Below are positions 26,301 through 33,390 of a stretch of 59,573 nt of DNA, one piece after another; position 1 is the stretch's first letter, and each line of letters starts with the position of its first letter. Below the pieces are notes generated by a model that saw only the letters and a list, made by a program, of their open reading frames with translations, was not told the DNA's origin and ran no database searches. The DNA is from Prosthecobacter debontii (GTDB lineage Bacteria; Verrucomicrobiota; Verrucomicrobiia; Verrucomicrobiales; Akkermansiaceae). The position numbers and the translations under genes are program-made. The stretch is from the NCBI GenBank assembly GCA_945873125.1, contig CAMCBV010000016.1:1-59573 (forward strand), in the 5' to 3' direction.

Positions 26301-27643
26301 ATATTGTTAGGACCCGCTGTTTGAGCTTGGAAAAGCGAGCCATCTGGCTTGAACCGACCCAGCTTGCAGTTGTTAAACGTCACACTTCCCACGCCGTCAT
26401 CGAATTTCAAACCACCCGGCCGACGCACTTCGGAAGAGTTGAAAGCTCCCTGCGCCAGATGAATCCATCCACCTGGCGTGCGTTCGAACTGATGCACAAA
26501 CAGATGCGAATCTTGAATACCAAACCCCTCCAACACCACTTCATGGCGATCCGCTTTGCCGTCTTTGTTATCATCGATGTATCGCCGAATCTGAGTACCA
26601 TACTGCGCTAGCACGCCATCCATCATGGGCAAAATACCCAGCGGAATCGCCAAGCCCTCAGCGAACACGCGCGGAGTTTGCACCTCTGCCGCATTCGGCT
26701 CGTCAAAAACCAAAATACGGTCTTTTCCACCTACCGCATAAAGTGCTTCAGCAGCCTCCTTATTTTCATTCGCATCAAGCGGATACTCAGTGGCGGTCAT
26801 CGACCACATTTTCCCATGCCTGTCCCACGCCACAGTAATTGGCTTCTCTGTCCCCTGCTTTTCAGATGAAACCAACTCCACCGAAAACCCATCGGGAAGT
26901 TGAAATGTTTTCATCTGCGCCTCTGGTGTTAGACTAGCTGCGGGTGCTTGGATCTTTGCAGGAGCGGGCTTAGCCGGTGCGGGCTTTACTTTCTCTTTCA
27001 CATCTGCCCACTTCGCCGAGTTGGGCGTCGGCGGCAGTTCTTTCATCATCACATCCTTGATCTGCACCAGAAATTTTCCACCGCTGTGCGCCTGTAAACC
27101 TAACATTCCGTCGGCTGGAATCGTGCTGTCCTTTTCAGTGAAATCCGTGACCTGCACGCCGTTGATCCAAACCTTAATCCGCGTTCCTTCACATAACACG
27201 CGATACTCATTCCAATCCCAATCCTTGACCACCGCTTTCAACGCAGACGGATCTTTAGGCCCTGAAAGTTTTGCCCTGCGATGCTCATCATACAAATCCC
27301 CCCAATAGCCAATCCCACCATCTACCTGATACCCTTTCATCGACCGCTCTTTTTCCCGCGCACTGCGGATCTGCATTCCGGAGTTCTGGAAACCTTCACC
27401 TTTCACCAAACGCAGCTTATACGTCAGATCAAAGTTTTCATACGACTTCGTTGATACCAGGAACAGATTGCGCGGAACCTTTTCATCAAGCGATCCGCCC
27501 GTGATCGCTCCGTCCTGAACTTTCCAGAATTTCTCTTCGTCCTTGGGAAACTCCCAACCTGTTAGAGTTATCCCATCAAACAACGAAACTGGCTCGGCGC
27601 GCAACACACCCAGTCCCAAGAGAGCAATCAGTAAATATTTCAT
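23387..27643 (-). CDS. DUF1080 + PVC-type cytochrome dehydrogenase + HEAT + LamG + haem domain
   Basis: A 1418-residue secreted multidomain protein of a type confined largely to PVC bacteria. In order: signal peptide (1-16); DUF1080/3-keto-disaccharide hydrolase-like fold (about 17-200, SLFDGITLTGWEFP); a Pro/Ala/Lys linker; a PVC-type membrane-bound dehydrogenase beta-propeller (about 243-620, QLPDGFSVELVSSE, HLAQGAFNSS); HEAT-like helical repeats (about 640-1080); a LamG/concanavalin-like domain (about 1095-1260, GGGRDRLLTDVTLSGAFTVE); and a C-terminal haem domain with SCLICHQVNGKG (CLICH 1298-1302) and a likely axial methionine in KRSLMPEGL. Such proteins are thought to oxidise polysaccharides or sugars in the periplasm; the substrate is unknown. 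Its start overlaps the Dabb gene stop by 4 bases. Confidence 0.9.
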   Translation of the reverse strand: MKYLLIALLGLGVLRAEPVSLFDGITLTGWEFPKDEEKFWKVQDGAITGGSLDEKVPRNLFLVSTKSYENFDLTYKLRLVKGEGFQNSGMQIRSAREKERSMKGYQVDGGIGYWGDLYDEHRRAKLSGPKDPSALKAVVKDWDWNEYRVLCEGTRIKVWINGVQVTDFTEKDSTIPADGMLGLQAHSGGKFLVQIKDVMMKELPPTPNSAKWADVKEKVKPAPAKPAPAKIQAPAASLTPEAQMKTFQLPDGFSVELVSSEKQGTEKPITVAWDRHGKMWSMTATEYPLDANENKEAAEALYAVGGKDRILVFDEPNAAEVQTPRVFAEGLAIPLGILPMMDGVLAQYGTQIRRYIDDNKDGKADRHEVVLEGFGIQDSHLFVHQFERTPGGWIHLAQGAFNSSEVRRPGGLKFDDGVGSVTFNNCKLGRFKPDGSLFQAQTAGPNNIWGLVISRTGETYIQEANDGGNPVMEFVTGSNYPTPFGPRLREDAPIQPASLKGSQMGGTGLSGLALAEDEGSPFSKDFPEKQVFYIPNPITSKIQIVTMTRDTKGHPIYEKGPDFMLTDDKNFRPIAAHFGPDGCLYVVDWYNKIISHNEVARAHPDRDKTSGRIWRIRHKDQAVAPRVDLAKLDGKGLLGLLGGANARMSSMAWNEIVDRKETKLVPDLKNILNDAKLSDAKRLGALWALEGLKAVDTNLLVILSKSPLATFRHEAARIAGEASLPEKDFLQVMEALRDDPHFRVRAMVINSVRLNRQVTAAMIEVAAAYAKAPLPAGGRDAYDREFERYLIRWAMSAHPEQTQIMMAEMKLSDEAAALAARSLDGEAAAVMLVKNLDKMKRAPTSQELGILAKHIKHPVVQDGFKKLLASKDQRQVILSSLLQVDASVANLPDFVAAVGDACVSLLQEARTSENERLVVDVARRFRISKLGDEVRTWSFSSSRKPEELAVGLAALREIKILKAEDCKNLLDHADDKVRLEAVTGFASMPGQEVIDVISKLWANLPGALKSIARDGMTSNKAQAEAFTKALSEGKFGQVDISSVEKVSAVLGHEHPTVMALLKSQEGLLKSVIRLTGGGRDRLLTDVTLSGAFTVETWIKLSNGVSQAGGLLGRKGGADFNFYGEKLRVFGGPGLGDLVVSKRTIKANEWIHCAITRDADGRFAIYLDGDLDTSESKSSTETFTGLNLGETTDNQGSAAMYDEYRIWNVARTAEQIRMDFRTDYSGVELPKHLVLRVTGKDVSKLKAEGKAGALPVSDFPALLTTAQRDVNEAKFRRFEALAIKAGDAEKGRALMEASCLICHQVNGKGLAIGPDLSGAGAMGVESLLRNILTPNEQLESGYYRHDVRLANDTVVSGFLAGETADSLKIRRIGADELVIPKKDISAHDISKRSLMPEGLIDGFTDQQVSDLFSYFNSLK

Positions 27644-27939
27644 GGCAAATTAAAATCAAAGACCACGACCCGCTCCAAACACGGCACCACGATATCTTTA
27701 ACTGCTTCGTGGATTGGATGCGGCAAATAGGCATCGCGGCTCTCCGGGCTGTCAAACGTCATGATGAATCCATGCGTGAACCCTTCGTTCAAGCCCTCGG
27801 CACTCTCGTAAGGACCATGCTCAAATCCCACAATCCCGGGAATCCGCCCCATCATGCCCTGAAGCGCATCGAAACATTCGTCGATCTTCGCCTGTGTGAT
27901 CTCCTCCTTAAACTGAAATAATGCAATGTGTCTGACCAT
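27640..27939 (-). CDS. Dabb family (stress-responsive A/B barrel) protein
   Basis: A 99-residue protein beginning MVRHIALFQFKEEI, the signature of the dimeric alpha/beta barrel (Dabb) family, with the GFEHGPYESAEGLNEGF and HPIHEAVKDIVVP segments also typical. The fold is found in stress-induced plant proteins and small bacterial enzymes; the function of this subgroup is not known. The stop overlaps the start of the downstream DUF1080 protein gene by 4 bases, so the two are translated together. Dabb genes are often next to DUF1080 genes in PVC genomes, which suggests a link with sugar metabolism. Confidence 0.9.
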   Translation of the reverse strand: MVRHIALFQFKEEITQAKIDECFDALQGMMGRIPGIVGFEHGPYESAEGLNEGFTHGFIMTFDSPESRDAYLPHPIHEAVKDIVVPCLERVVVFDFNLP

Positions 27940-28053
27940 GATGCGTATGGGTTAAATGATGTGTCTGTTCATTACACGCCAGATCGGATTTCTCAATCAA
28001 CCAATCCATATCCCAAATCCACATGGAAATGAGTCGAAGGTCTAAAAGTCACT

Positions 28054-28155
28054 AGTCTGAAAGTCGTATCCAGAACCGCTGGTGCGTTTGTCATGAGAAG
28101 CCGGAACATCGACTTTCAGACTTTCAGACTTTCAGACTTTCAGACTTTCAGACTT
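28054..28155. repeat. GACTTTCA octamer array and 13-bp inverted repeat
   Basis: Five perfect tandem copies of GACTTTCA fill 28111-28150 and a sixth partial copy reaches 28155. An inverted match, AGTCTGAAAGTCG at 28054-28066, pairs with CGACTTTCAGACT at 28110-28122 to give a 13-bp perfect stem. The array runs into the 3' end of the araC gene, whose last codons and TGA stop are made of the repeat. The stem could act as a terminator or transcript-end stabiliser for araC. Confidence 0.8.
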
Positions 28156-29042
28156 CTCTGCTCCGATGGCCTCCATCCAACCCATTTCTTATAGGTGTTG
28201 GAAAATGTCGATACACTCTCAAAGCCACAGGCCTTCGCGATGAATTCCACTTTATCATCTGTCACCGACAACAAGTGCTGTGCCTGCTGCAACCTCAAAA
28301 ACGTCAGATGCTGCATTGGGCTTCTTCCGAGTTCCTTTTGACAGACCCTCCGTAAATGTTCCCCGCTCATGCATGCCATCTTGGCAATATCCGCTAGCGT
28401 CCAGTTGCGGGAGAGTTGCACCTCTACTTTTCTCCATACCTCCCACAAGCGCGGATCCTGACGATGCGGCTGCGCGAAACGAACCACGTATTGGTGAATC
28501 AATTCAGTCCAATGATGCAACATGGCCGGAGAAGCCTCACCACCAGATTCACTGAATAAGCCCTCGATCGCTGAATGCAACGGCGTATTCGAATAGGAAC
28601 CGATCACGGGAGACTCGGATGAGACGATGGGATGAACTTCGCGCGATTCGTCGTAACGCACCCAAGCGAATTTCCACGGCTTACCGGGCAGGCACTTCAT
28701 CGCGTTCATCATGAAAGGCGGCTGCAAACATGCCTGATTTGCCCGAATCTTTTTCCAACCGCCATTTACCAAAACCACTCCTTCTCCCTCGATGCACGCA
28801 ATCATGAAAGTCCCACCCAAATTCGTCCTCACAATTTCAAACGGAGCCACCGCATCCATGATTCCCACATGCGATATGTGATGCTGCTGCAATAAGGGAC
28901 AAAAATGACTCTTACTCATCCAAGATCGCGAATCCTTGGAATTCGCTCGAGCGACACGATAACGGGTCGCTCCAAATATCTGAACGTCCCTCACAGGGAT
29001 CACATCGGGTTTCTTATTCAATCTCCCACGAATTAGATCCAA
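28140..29042 (-). CDS. AraC family transcriptional regulator
   Basis: A 300-residue regulator. Residues of about 60-190 form a cupin-like sensor domain (AraC_binding type: GEGVVLVNGGWKKIRANQ). Residues of about 205-300 are the AraC double helix-turn-helix: NWTLADIAKMACMSGEHLRR in the first and EFIAKACGFESVSTFSNTYKK in the second, ending in WVGWRPSEQ. It lies downstream of the UPF0261/TIM-barrel pair on the same strand with about 30 bases between, so it may respond to the metabolite handled by that pair. The annotated start could be later (M at about residue 42), but the longer frame is used. The end of the gene is overwritten by the octamer array, replacing any original tail with RSLKV. Confidence 0.9.
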   Translation of the reverse strand: MDLIRGRLNKKPDVIPVRDVQIFGATRYRVARANSKDSRSWMSKSHFCPLLQQHHISHVGIMDAVAPFEIVRTNLGGTFMIACIEGEGVVLVNGGWKKIRANQACLQPPFMMNAMKCLPGKPWKFAWVRYDESREVHPIVSSESPVIGSYSNTPLHSAIEGLFSESGGEASPAMLHHWTELIHQYVVRFAQPHRQDPRLWEVWRKVEVQLSRNWTLADIAKMACMSGEHLRRVCQKELGRSPMQHLTFLRLQQAQHLLSVTDDKVEFIAKACGFESVSTFSNTYKKWVGWRPSEQRSLKV

Positions 29043-29072
29043 TAAAAGCTAAACGTCAACCCAGAGCAAATC

Positions 29073-30281
29073 TCACTCTTCACTCTTCACGATGAGTTCC
29101 ATTAGCTTTTCCGCACAAGCACGTGCGAACACCGGATCATTGATTTCAATATCCATTTCAATCACCGGATGCTTACTTGCACTTTTGATCGCATCAAACA
29201 ATGCCAGGTCAGCTGCTGGATCGTGAAAAGATCCACCCTCAGCGGAAATCACCGAGATCGCTTTGGTCGGCAAGAGGATCGCTGTCGGAGCGGCATAAGT
29301 ATTGGTTTTATTCACCAAAATTTTACCAATCTCGGCACACTCCGCCACCGTGGTGCGCATCAATGTCACTTGCGGGTTGTGATGATAAAAATGCCGTGAT
29401 GCGAATACATCGGGAACCGATGCCGGCTCGCCAAAGTTCACCATATCCAGACAACCCACTGAAACCACCGCAGGAACTCCCGCACGCTTCGCCGCGTTCA
29501 TCCGATCCGGACCCGCTGTTAGAACACCTCCAACCCACTCATCCGCTAGCTCGGTCGTGGTGATATCAAGAACACCCGCTACCATCCCAGAATCAATGAT
29601 CGCTTCCATCGATTTTCCTCCTGCACCGGTTGCCGCGAAAACCAACACTTCATACCCATTTTCTTCAAGGATTCGCTTTGCTTCGGTCACGCATGCCGTG
29701 GTGTTTCCGAACATCGATGCCACGATCAAGGGTTTGTCGGATGCCGCATCAATCTTGGACTCAACCATTCCACAGATCGCTCCAGCCGCACGGGTGAAAA
29801 TCATTCGCGAAAGCCGATTCAAGCCCGCAACGTCAGTCACACTCGGCATCATCACGATGTCGCTGGTGCCGACATAGTGAGCGGTGTTTCCAGAAGCCAA
29901 AGTTGATACCATCAATTTCGGAAAACCTATCGGTAACGCGCGCATTGCCGAACTTGCAATCGCCGTTCCGCCGCCGCCGCCAAGTGAAATCACTCCATCA
30001 ATTTTTACCTCGCGTTGCAGTCTCGACAACAAAACGGGCGCAGCCTGACTCATCGCCGTCACCGCTTCTCCCCTGTCCTTTTTGGCGATAATCGATGCGA
30101 GATCGAGCCCCGCAGATTCCGCCACTTGAAAGCGCGTGATGTCCGGTTCCACCGTTGGCTCGCCGCCTGTACCAACATCGATCAACCATGCCACATGCCC
30201 GCGCGATCTGATGATATCCGCAACAAACGCATGCTCCTCACCCTTCGAATCCAGCGTTCCTAAAATCGCAATGGTGGACAT
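29073..30281 (-). CDS. Tm-1-like ATP-binding protein (UPF0261)
   Basis: A 402-residue protein of the UPF0261 family, homologous to the N-terminal half of tomato Tm-1. It starts MSTIAILGTLDSKGEEHAF, and shows VISLGGGGGTAIASSAM, MVSTLASGNTAHYVGTSDI and VFAATGAGGKSMEAIIDSGM, all conserved in the family. The fold binds nucleotide in the plant protein; the bacterial reaction is unknown. The gene starts 3 bases after the stop of the TIM-barrel gene (30285-31148), so the two bacterial genes correspond to the two halves of the plant fusion. Confidence 0.93.
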   Translation of the reverse strand: MSTIAILGTLDSKGEEHAFVADIIRSRGHVAWLIDVGTGGEPTVEPDITRFQVAESAGLDLASIIAKKDRGEAVTAMSQAAPVLLSRLQREVKIDGVISLGGGGGTAIASSAMRALPIGFPKLMVSTLASGNTAHYVGTSDIVMMPSVTDVAGLNRLSRMIFTRAAGAICGMVESKIDAASDKPLIVASMFGNTTACVTEAKRILEENGYEVLVFAATGAGGKSMEAIIDSGMVAGVLDITTTELADEWVGGVLTAGPDRMNAAKRAGVPAVVSVGCLDMVNFGEPASVPDVFASRHFYHHNPQVTLMRTTVAECAEIGKILVNKTNTYAAPTAILLPTKAISVISAEGGSFHDPAADLALFDAIKSASKHPVIEMDIEINDPVFARACAEKLMELIVKSEE

Positions 30282-30284
30282 AAC

Positions 30285-31148
30285 TTATCGCTTAAGAGTG
30301 ATGGCTTTAAACTCGCGAGTTAAAGCAGTCAGCGATTGCTCCACCGCCATCCGCTCCAATGATGAAGCCCCTACAAATCCTACACAATCAGTCCCCTGAA
30401 TCACCCGATCCGCATCCTCCGGTGTGTTAATCGGTCCACCGTGGCATAAATAAAGCACATCATTACGAACGGATTTACCCGCATCGATAATTGCCTGAGT
30501 CCGGCGTATCGTTTCATCCCACGGGATCACCGCATCGGTCACGCCAATCGATCCGCCAACCGTTGTGCCAACGTGCGCAATGATCACATCCGCACCGGCC
30601 TTTGCCATTTCAACCGACTCTTCGGGGCTTCCGACATAGACGATGGAAAAAAGATCCATACGCCTTGCCAGCGCTATCATCTCAAATTCCTTTTTCACAC
30701 TCATCCCGGTTTCTTCCAGAACCCCGCGAAAATGACCGTCGACGATGGTGTGAGTCGGGAAATTATTCACTCCCGAGAAACCCATGTCTTTCACTTTCCC
30801 CAACCAATGCCACATCCGCCGGCGTGGATCGGTCGCGTGCACGCCACAGATGACGGGAATTTCATTAACCACAGGAAGCACCTCATACTCGCCGATCTCC
30901 ATCGCCACCGCATTCGCATCACCATAAGCCATCAAGCCAGCCGTCGAGCCATGACCCATCATCCGGAACCGACCCGAATTATAAATGATAATCAAATCAG
31001 CTCCGCCCTTTTCGATAAACTTCGCACTGATTCCTGTCCCCGCACCCGCCGCAATGATCGCCTGACCCTTCGACAAGGTATCATGCAAACGTTCCAAAAC
31101 TTCTGTGCGTGTGTAGGGATTTCCGATTCCGGTCCATGGATTAGGCAT
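30285..31148 (-). CDS. Phosphoenolpyruvate hydrolase-like TIM-barrel protein (Tm-1 C-terminal half)
   Basis: A 287-residue TIM-barrel protein of the family annotated as phosphoenolpyruvate hydrolase-like, matching the C-terminal half of plant Tm-1. Visible segments: GQAIIAAGAGTGISAKFIEK, LIIIYNSGRFRMMGHGS, GVHATDPRRRMWHWL, GVNNFPTHTIVDG and CHGGPINTPEDADRVI. The barrel is believed to act on a phosphoenolpyruvate-like or small carboxylate substrate, but no reaction is firmly established. It is the first gene of a three-gene cluster with UPF0261 and AraC. Confidence 0.92.
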   Translation of the reverse strand: MPNPWTGIGNPYTRTEVLERLHDTLSKGQAIIAAGAGTGISAKFIEKGGADLIIIYNSGRFRMMGHGSTAGLMAYGDANAVAMEIGEYEVLPVVNEIPVICGVHATDPRRRMWHWLGKVKDMGFSGVNNFPTHTIVDGHFRGVLEETGMSVKKEFEMIALARRMDLFSIVYVGSPEESVEMAKAGADVIIAHVGTTVGGSIGVTDAVIPWDETIRRTQAIIDAGKSVRNDVLYLCHGGPINTPEDADRVIQGTDCVGFVGASSLERMAVEQSLTALTREFKAITLKR

Positions 31149-31259
31149 GCGCTATCCATGACTGAAAATCCTCACATAGCCAGAAAATCAGCGCCAAAGA
31201 AAACCACCAACTGTTATCCGAAATCCACCTCAGCGTCATGAATGTGCATGAATCCATGG

Positions 31260-31331
31260 AGCCGCTGGTCGGATTTGAACCGACGACCTGCTCATTACGA
31301 ATGAGCTGCTCTACCCCTGAGCTACAGCGGC
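31260..31331 (-). tRNA. tRNA-Thr (anticodon CGT)
   Basis: The reverse strand folds into a full cloverleaf: acceptor GCCGCTG pairs with CAGCGGC, the D arm is GCTC...GAGC, the anticodon stem is GCTCA/TGAGC with loop TTCGTAA giving anticodon CGT, and the T arm is GTCGG-TTCAAAT-CCGAC. CGT reads the threonine codon ACG. The CCA end is not encoded. The gene stands alone between the TIM-barrel gene and the ROK kinase gene. Confidence 0.95.
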
Positions 31332-31471
31332 TTTTGTGAATACTGCCGCATGAAACGCATGCCGCAGAGCCACGAGCGTTTTAACTTCGGGAGCTCATCT
31401 TGCAACTAAAAATCTGCCTGCTGTTCCCTTGTATCTTGACGAATCACACTCACCCACAACACGATGTGACC

Positions 31472-32488
31472 ATGTCAAAAGCCAAGCATTTCGCCGGATT
31501 GGATATCGGAGGTTCCACCGTCAAAGCCGTCATCATCAACTCAACCGGTGATCAGGTCGGTCCCATCGTCGAAGTGAAAAGCCATGTCAAAGACGGCTAC
31601 CAAGCCACTTTCAAGCAGCTCGAAGCCGCACTCGATGAGCTCACAAAAAATGCCGGAATCGATCGCAAAGACATTGGCGGGATCGGTCTCGATGTCCCTG
31701 CTCCTTCTTCCAATGGTGTGATCTGGGGAAAAGCCAACCTCGGCGATGACTGGGTCGGAACCGATATTTGTGCCGAGCTAAACAAACACCTGAATATTCC
31801 CATTCACATGACCAACGACTGCAACGCCGCAGCCGTTGGCGAATACGCGATCCGCCACAAACACCTCGGTGCCCTGCTCTTGGTCGCTCCTGGAACCGGC
31901 CTTGGCGGTGGCTTCGTCCTGCCCGGCGGAAAACTTTACGAAGGTGCCAACGGCCTCGCTCTTGAGGTCGGTCACATTTCCGTTCCTTTCACCGAAGACG
32001 ACGGCTCACTTCCAAGTTGCACCTGTGGCCTCAAGGGCTGCCTCGAGGCATGGGTTTCCTTGGTCGCTCTCCGCCGCCGACTCTCCATTGAACTTCAAAA
32101 ACCCGAATGGAAAGATCATGCTCTCAACGCGACCGAAGCAACGATCGAGGAGAAAGCCTTCAAACTACGAACCCTCGCCGAACATGGCGACGCCCTTTCC
32201 ATCCAACTTTTCAAACAACAAGGTTTTATCCTCGGCTATGGGATCGCCGATCTCGTCAGAACCTTTGACCCTGGGCTTGTCGTCATCGGTGGCGGCCTCG
32301 CCGAAGCCAAATTCCGCAACGATTTTCTCGATTGGGTGCGTGAAGGTTTCGCTGACAGAGCTTGGCCGATTTATCGCCACAGCCCCATCGACCCGCAAAA
32401 AGAAACCACCCGCTTCGAATGGGCGGAGGGCGGTGACGCAGCCGCATCGATCGGCATGGCCTACACGGCACGTGAGCTTTTTTCCTAA
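31472..32488 (+). CDS. ROK family sugar kinase (glucokinase-like)
   Basis: A 338-residue ROK protein. The ATP-phosphate motif is GLDIGGSTVKAVI near the N-terminus, the sugar-binding segments are MTNDCNAAAVGEY and LEVGHISVPF, and the ROK zinc motif is CTCGLKGCLEAW. There is no N-terminal HTH, so it is a kinase rather than a ROK repressor. Glucose or a related hexose is the likely substrate. I start at the ATG at 31472; the frame is open upstream to 31400 but that extension (LKICLLFPCILTNHTHP) lies in the promoter region after the tRNA gene. Confidence 0.92.
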   Translation: MSKAKHFAGLDIGGSTVKAVIINSTGDQVGPIVEVKSHVKDGYQATFKQLEAALDELTKNAGIDRKDIGGIGLDVPAPSSNGVIWGKANLGDDWVGTDICAELNKHLNIPIHMTNDCNAAAVGEYAIRHKHLGALLLVAPGTGLGGGFVLPGGKLYEGANGLALEVGHISVPFTEDDGSLPSCTCGLKGCLEAWVSLVALRRRLSIELQKPEWKDHALNATEATIEEKAFKLRTLAEHGDALSIQLFKQQGFILGYGIADLVRTFDPGLVVIGGGLAEAKFRNDFLDWVREGFADRAWPIYRHSPIDPQKETTRFEWAEGGDAAASIGMAYTARELFS

Positions 32489-32711
32489 GCCAAGCAGGGG
32501 CGACATCCTACTGCCCTGTTCCACTATGGCGGCAAAATGACGCCGATCCTTAAATAAAATCCAAAAATAAATCTAAGGATCGAACTGCTCATGTGTCTAA
32601 TACCCATAAGCATGCTAAAACCGATCCATGGACTTACACACATCCAACTACGCCACCCGTAGAAAAGATGGAGCGATATCTATGTTATCCCCCCCATTGA
32701 AACCAAGAACC

Positions 32712-33230
32712 ATGGAGGAAAAACCCACGCTCCGCCAAATTTTCGACGCCGAAGAATCCGCCCTTCTGCGATATGCCTTCGGTATTCTAGGTCAACGCGA
32801 GGCGGCCGAAGACGTCGTCCAAGAATCCTTCATGCGACTCCACTCCCTCTGGCATGAAGTCGAATCTCCCCGCCCCTGGCTTTTCCGCTGCGTCCGCAAT
32901 CTCGCCTTCAACCACATCCGCGACAACAAACGCACCACCCCCCTCGAAACCACCTCTCCTGACTCCAAACAGTTGGAAATCCAGGATCTCAATCCTGATG
33001 CTTCACTTGGAAAAATGGAAGCCATCGGAACACTCCAACTCCTCATCTCCGAACTCCCCGAACCCGACAAAACCCTCGTCTCTCTCAAATACCTCTCCGG
33101 CCTCCGCTACGAAGAAATCGCCCGCCAAACCAACCTCAGCGTCTCCAACGTCGGTTACAAACTCCACCACATCCTCAAATCCCTAGCCACCTCACTCCGT
33201 CACCTAGGCATCGAAACAGCAGAGGGCTGA
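32712..33230 (+). CDS. ECF-type RNA polymerase sigma factor
   Basis: A 172-residue ECF sigma factor. Region 2 is visible as YAFGILGQREAAEDVVQESF and RPWLFRCVRNLAFNHIRDN (binding the -10 element), and region 4 as LPEPDKTLVSLKYLSGLRYEEIA followed by NLSVSNVGYKLHHILKSL (binding the -35 element). I start at the ATG at 32712, which fits the family length; an ATG at 32628 would add 28 residues. The next gene encodes a membrane protein that begins like an anti-sigma factor, the usual arrangement for ECF systems. Confidence 0.93.
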   Translation: MEEKPTLRQIFDAEESALLRYAFGILGQREAAEDVVQESFMRLHSLWHEVESPRPWLFRCVRNLAFNHIRDNKRTTPLETTSPDSKQLEIQDLNPDASLGKMEAIGTLQLLISELPEPDKTLVSLKYLSGLRYEEIARQTNLSVSNVGYKLHHILKSLATSLRHLGIETAEG

Positions 33231-33327
33231 AATTTCAAAATTCAAATCTCAAATTTCAAGTAATTAGCCAAAACCATTCTCTTCAGTTCGAAAATCCAAA
33301 ATCATCAATCGTAAATCCATCTCTTCT

Positions 33328-33369
33328 CTTTGCGTTCCCTCCGCGACCTTTGCGACTTTGCGTTGAAAA
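33328..33369. repeat. TGCG-word repeat, copy 1
   Basis: A 42-bp run of TGCG words (it begins CTTTGCGTTCCCTC and ends TGCGTTGAAAA) with about 9-11 bp spacing, just before the anti-sigma-like gene. A second copy at 45832-45873 has the same length and differs at only 4 positions. AT-rich AAATTTCAAA words lie beside this copy at about 33230-33260. Confidence 0.85.
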
Positions 33370-33390
33370 GAAAATCACCCGCTCCGTATT

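Noticed and set aside
28111..28155. The octamer array as a CRISPR array
   Set aside because: The units are 8 bp, adjoin without spacers, and no cas genes are present.
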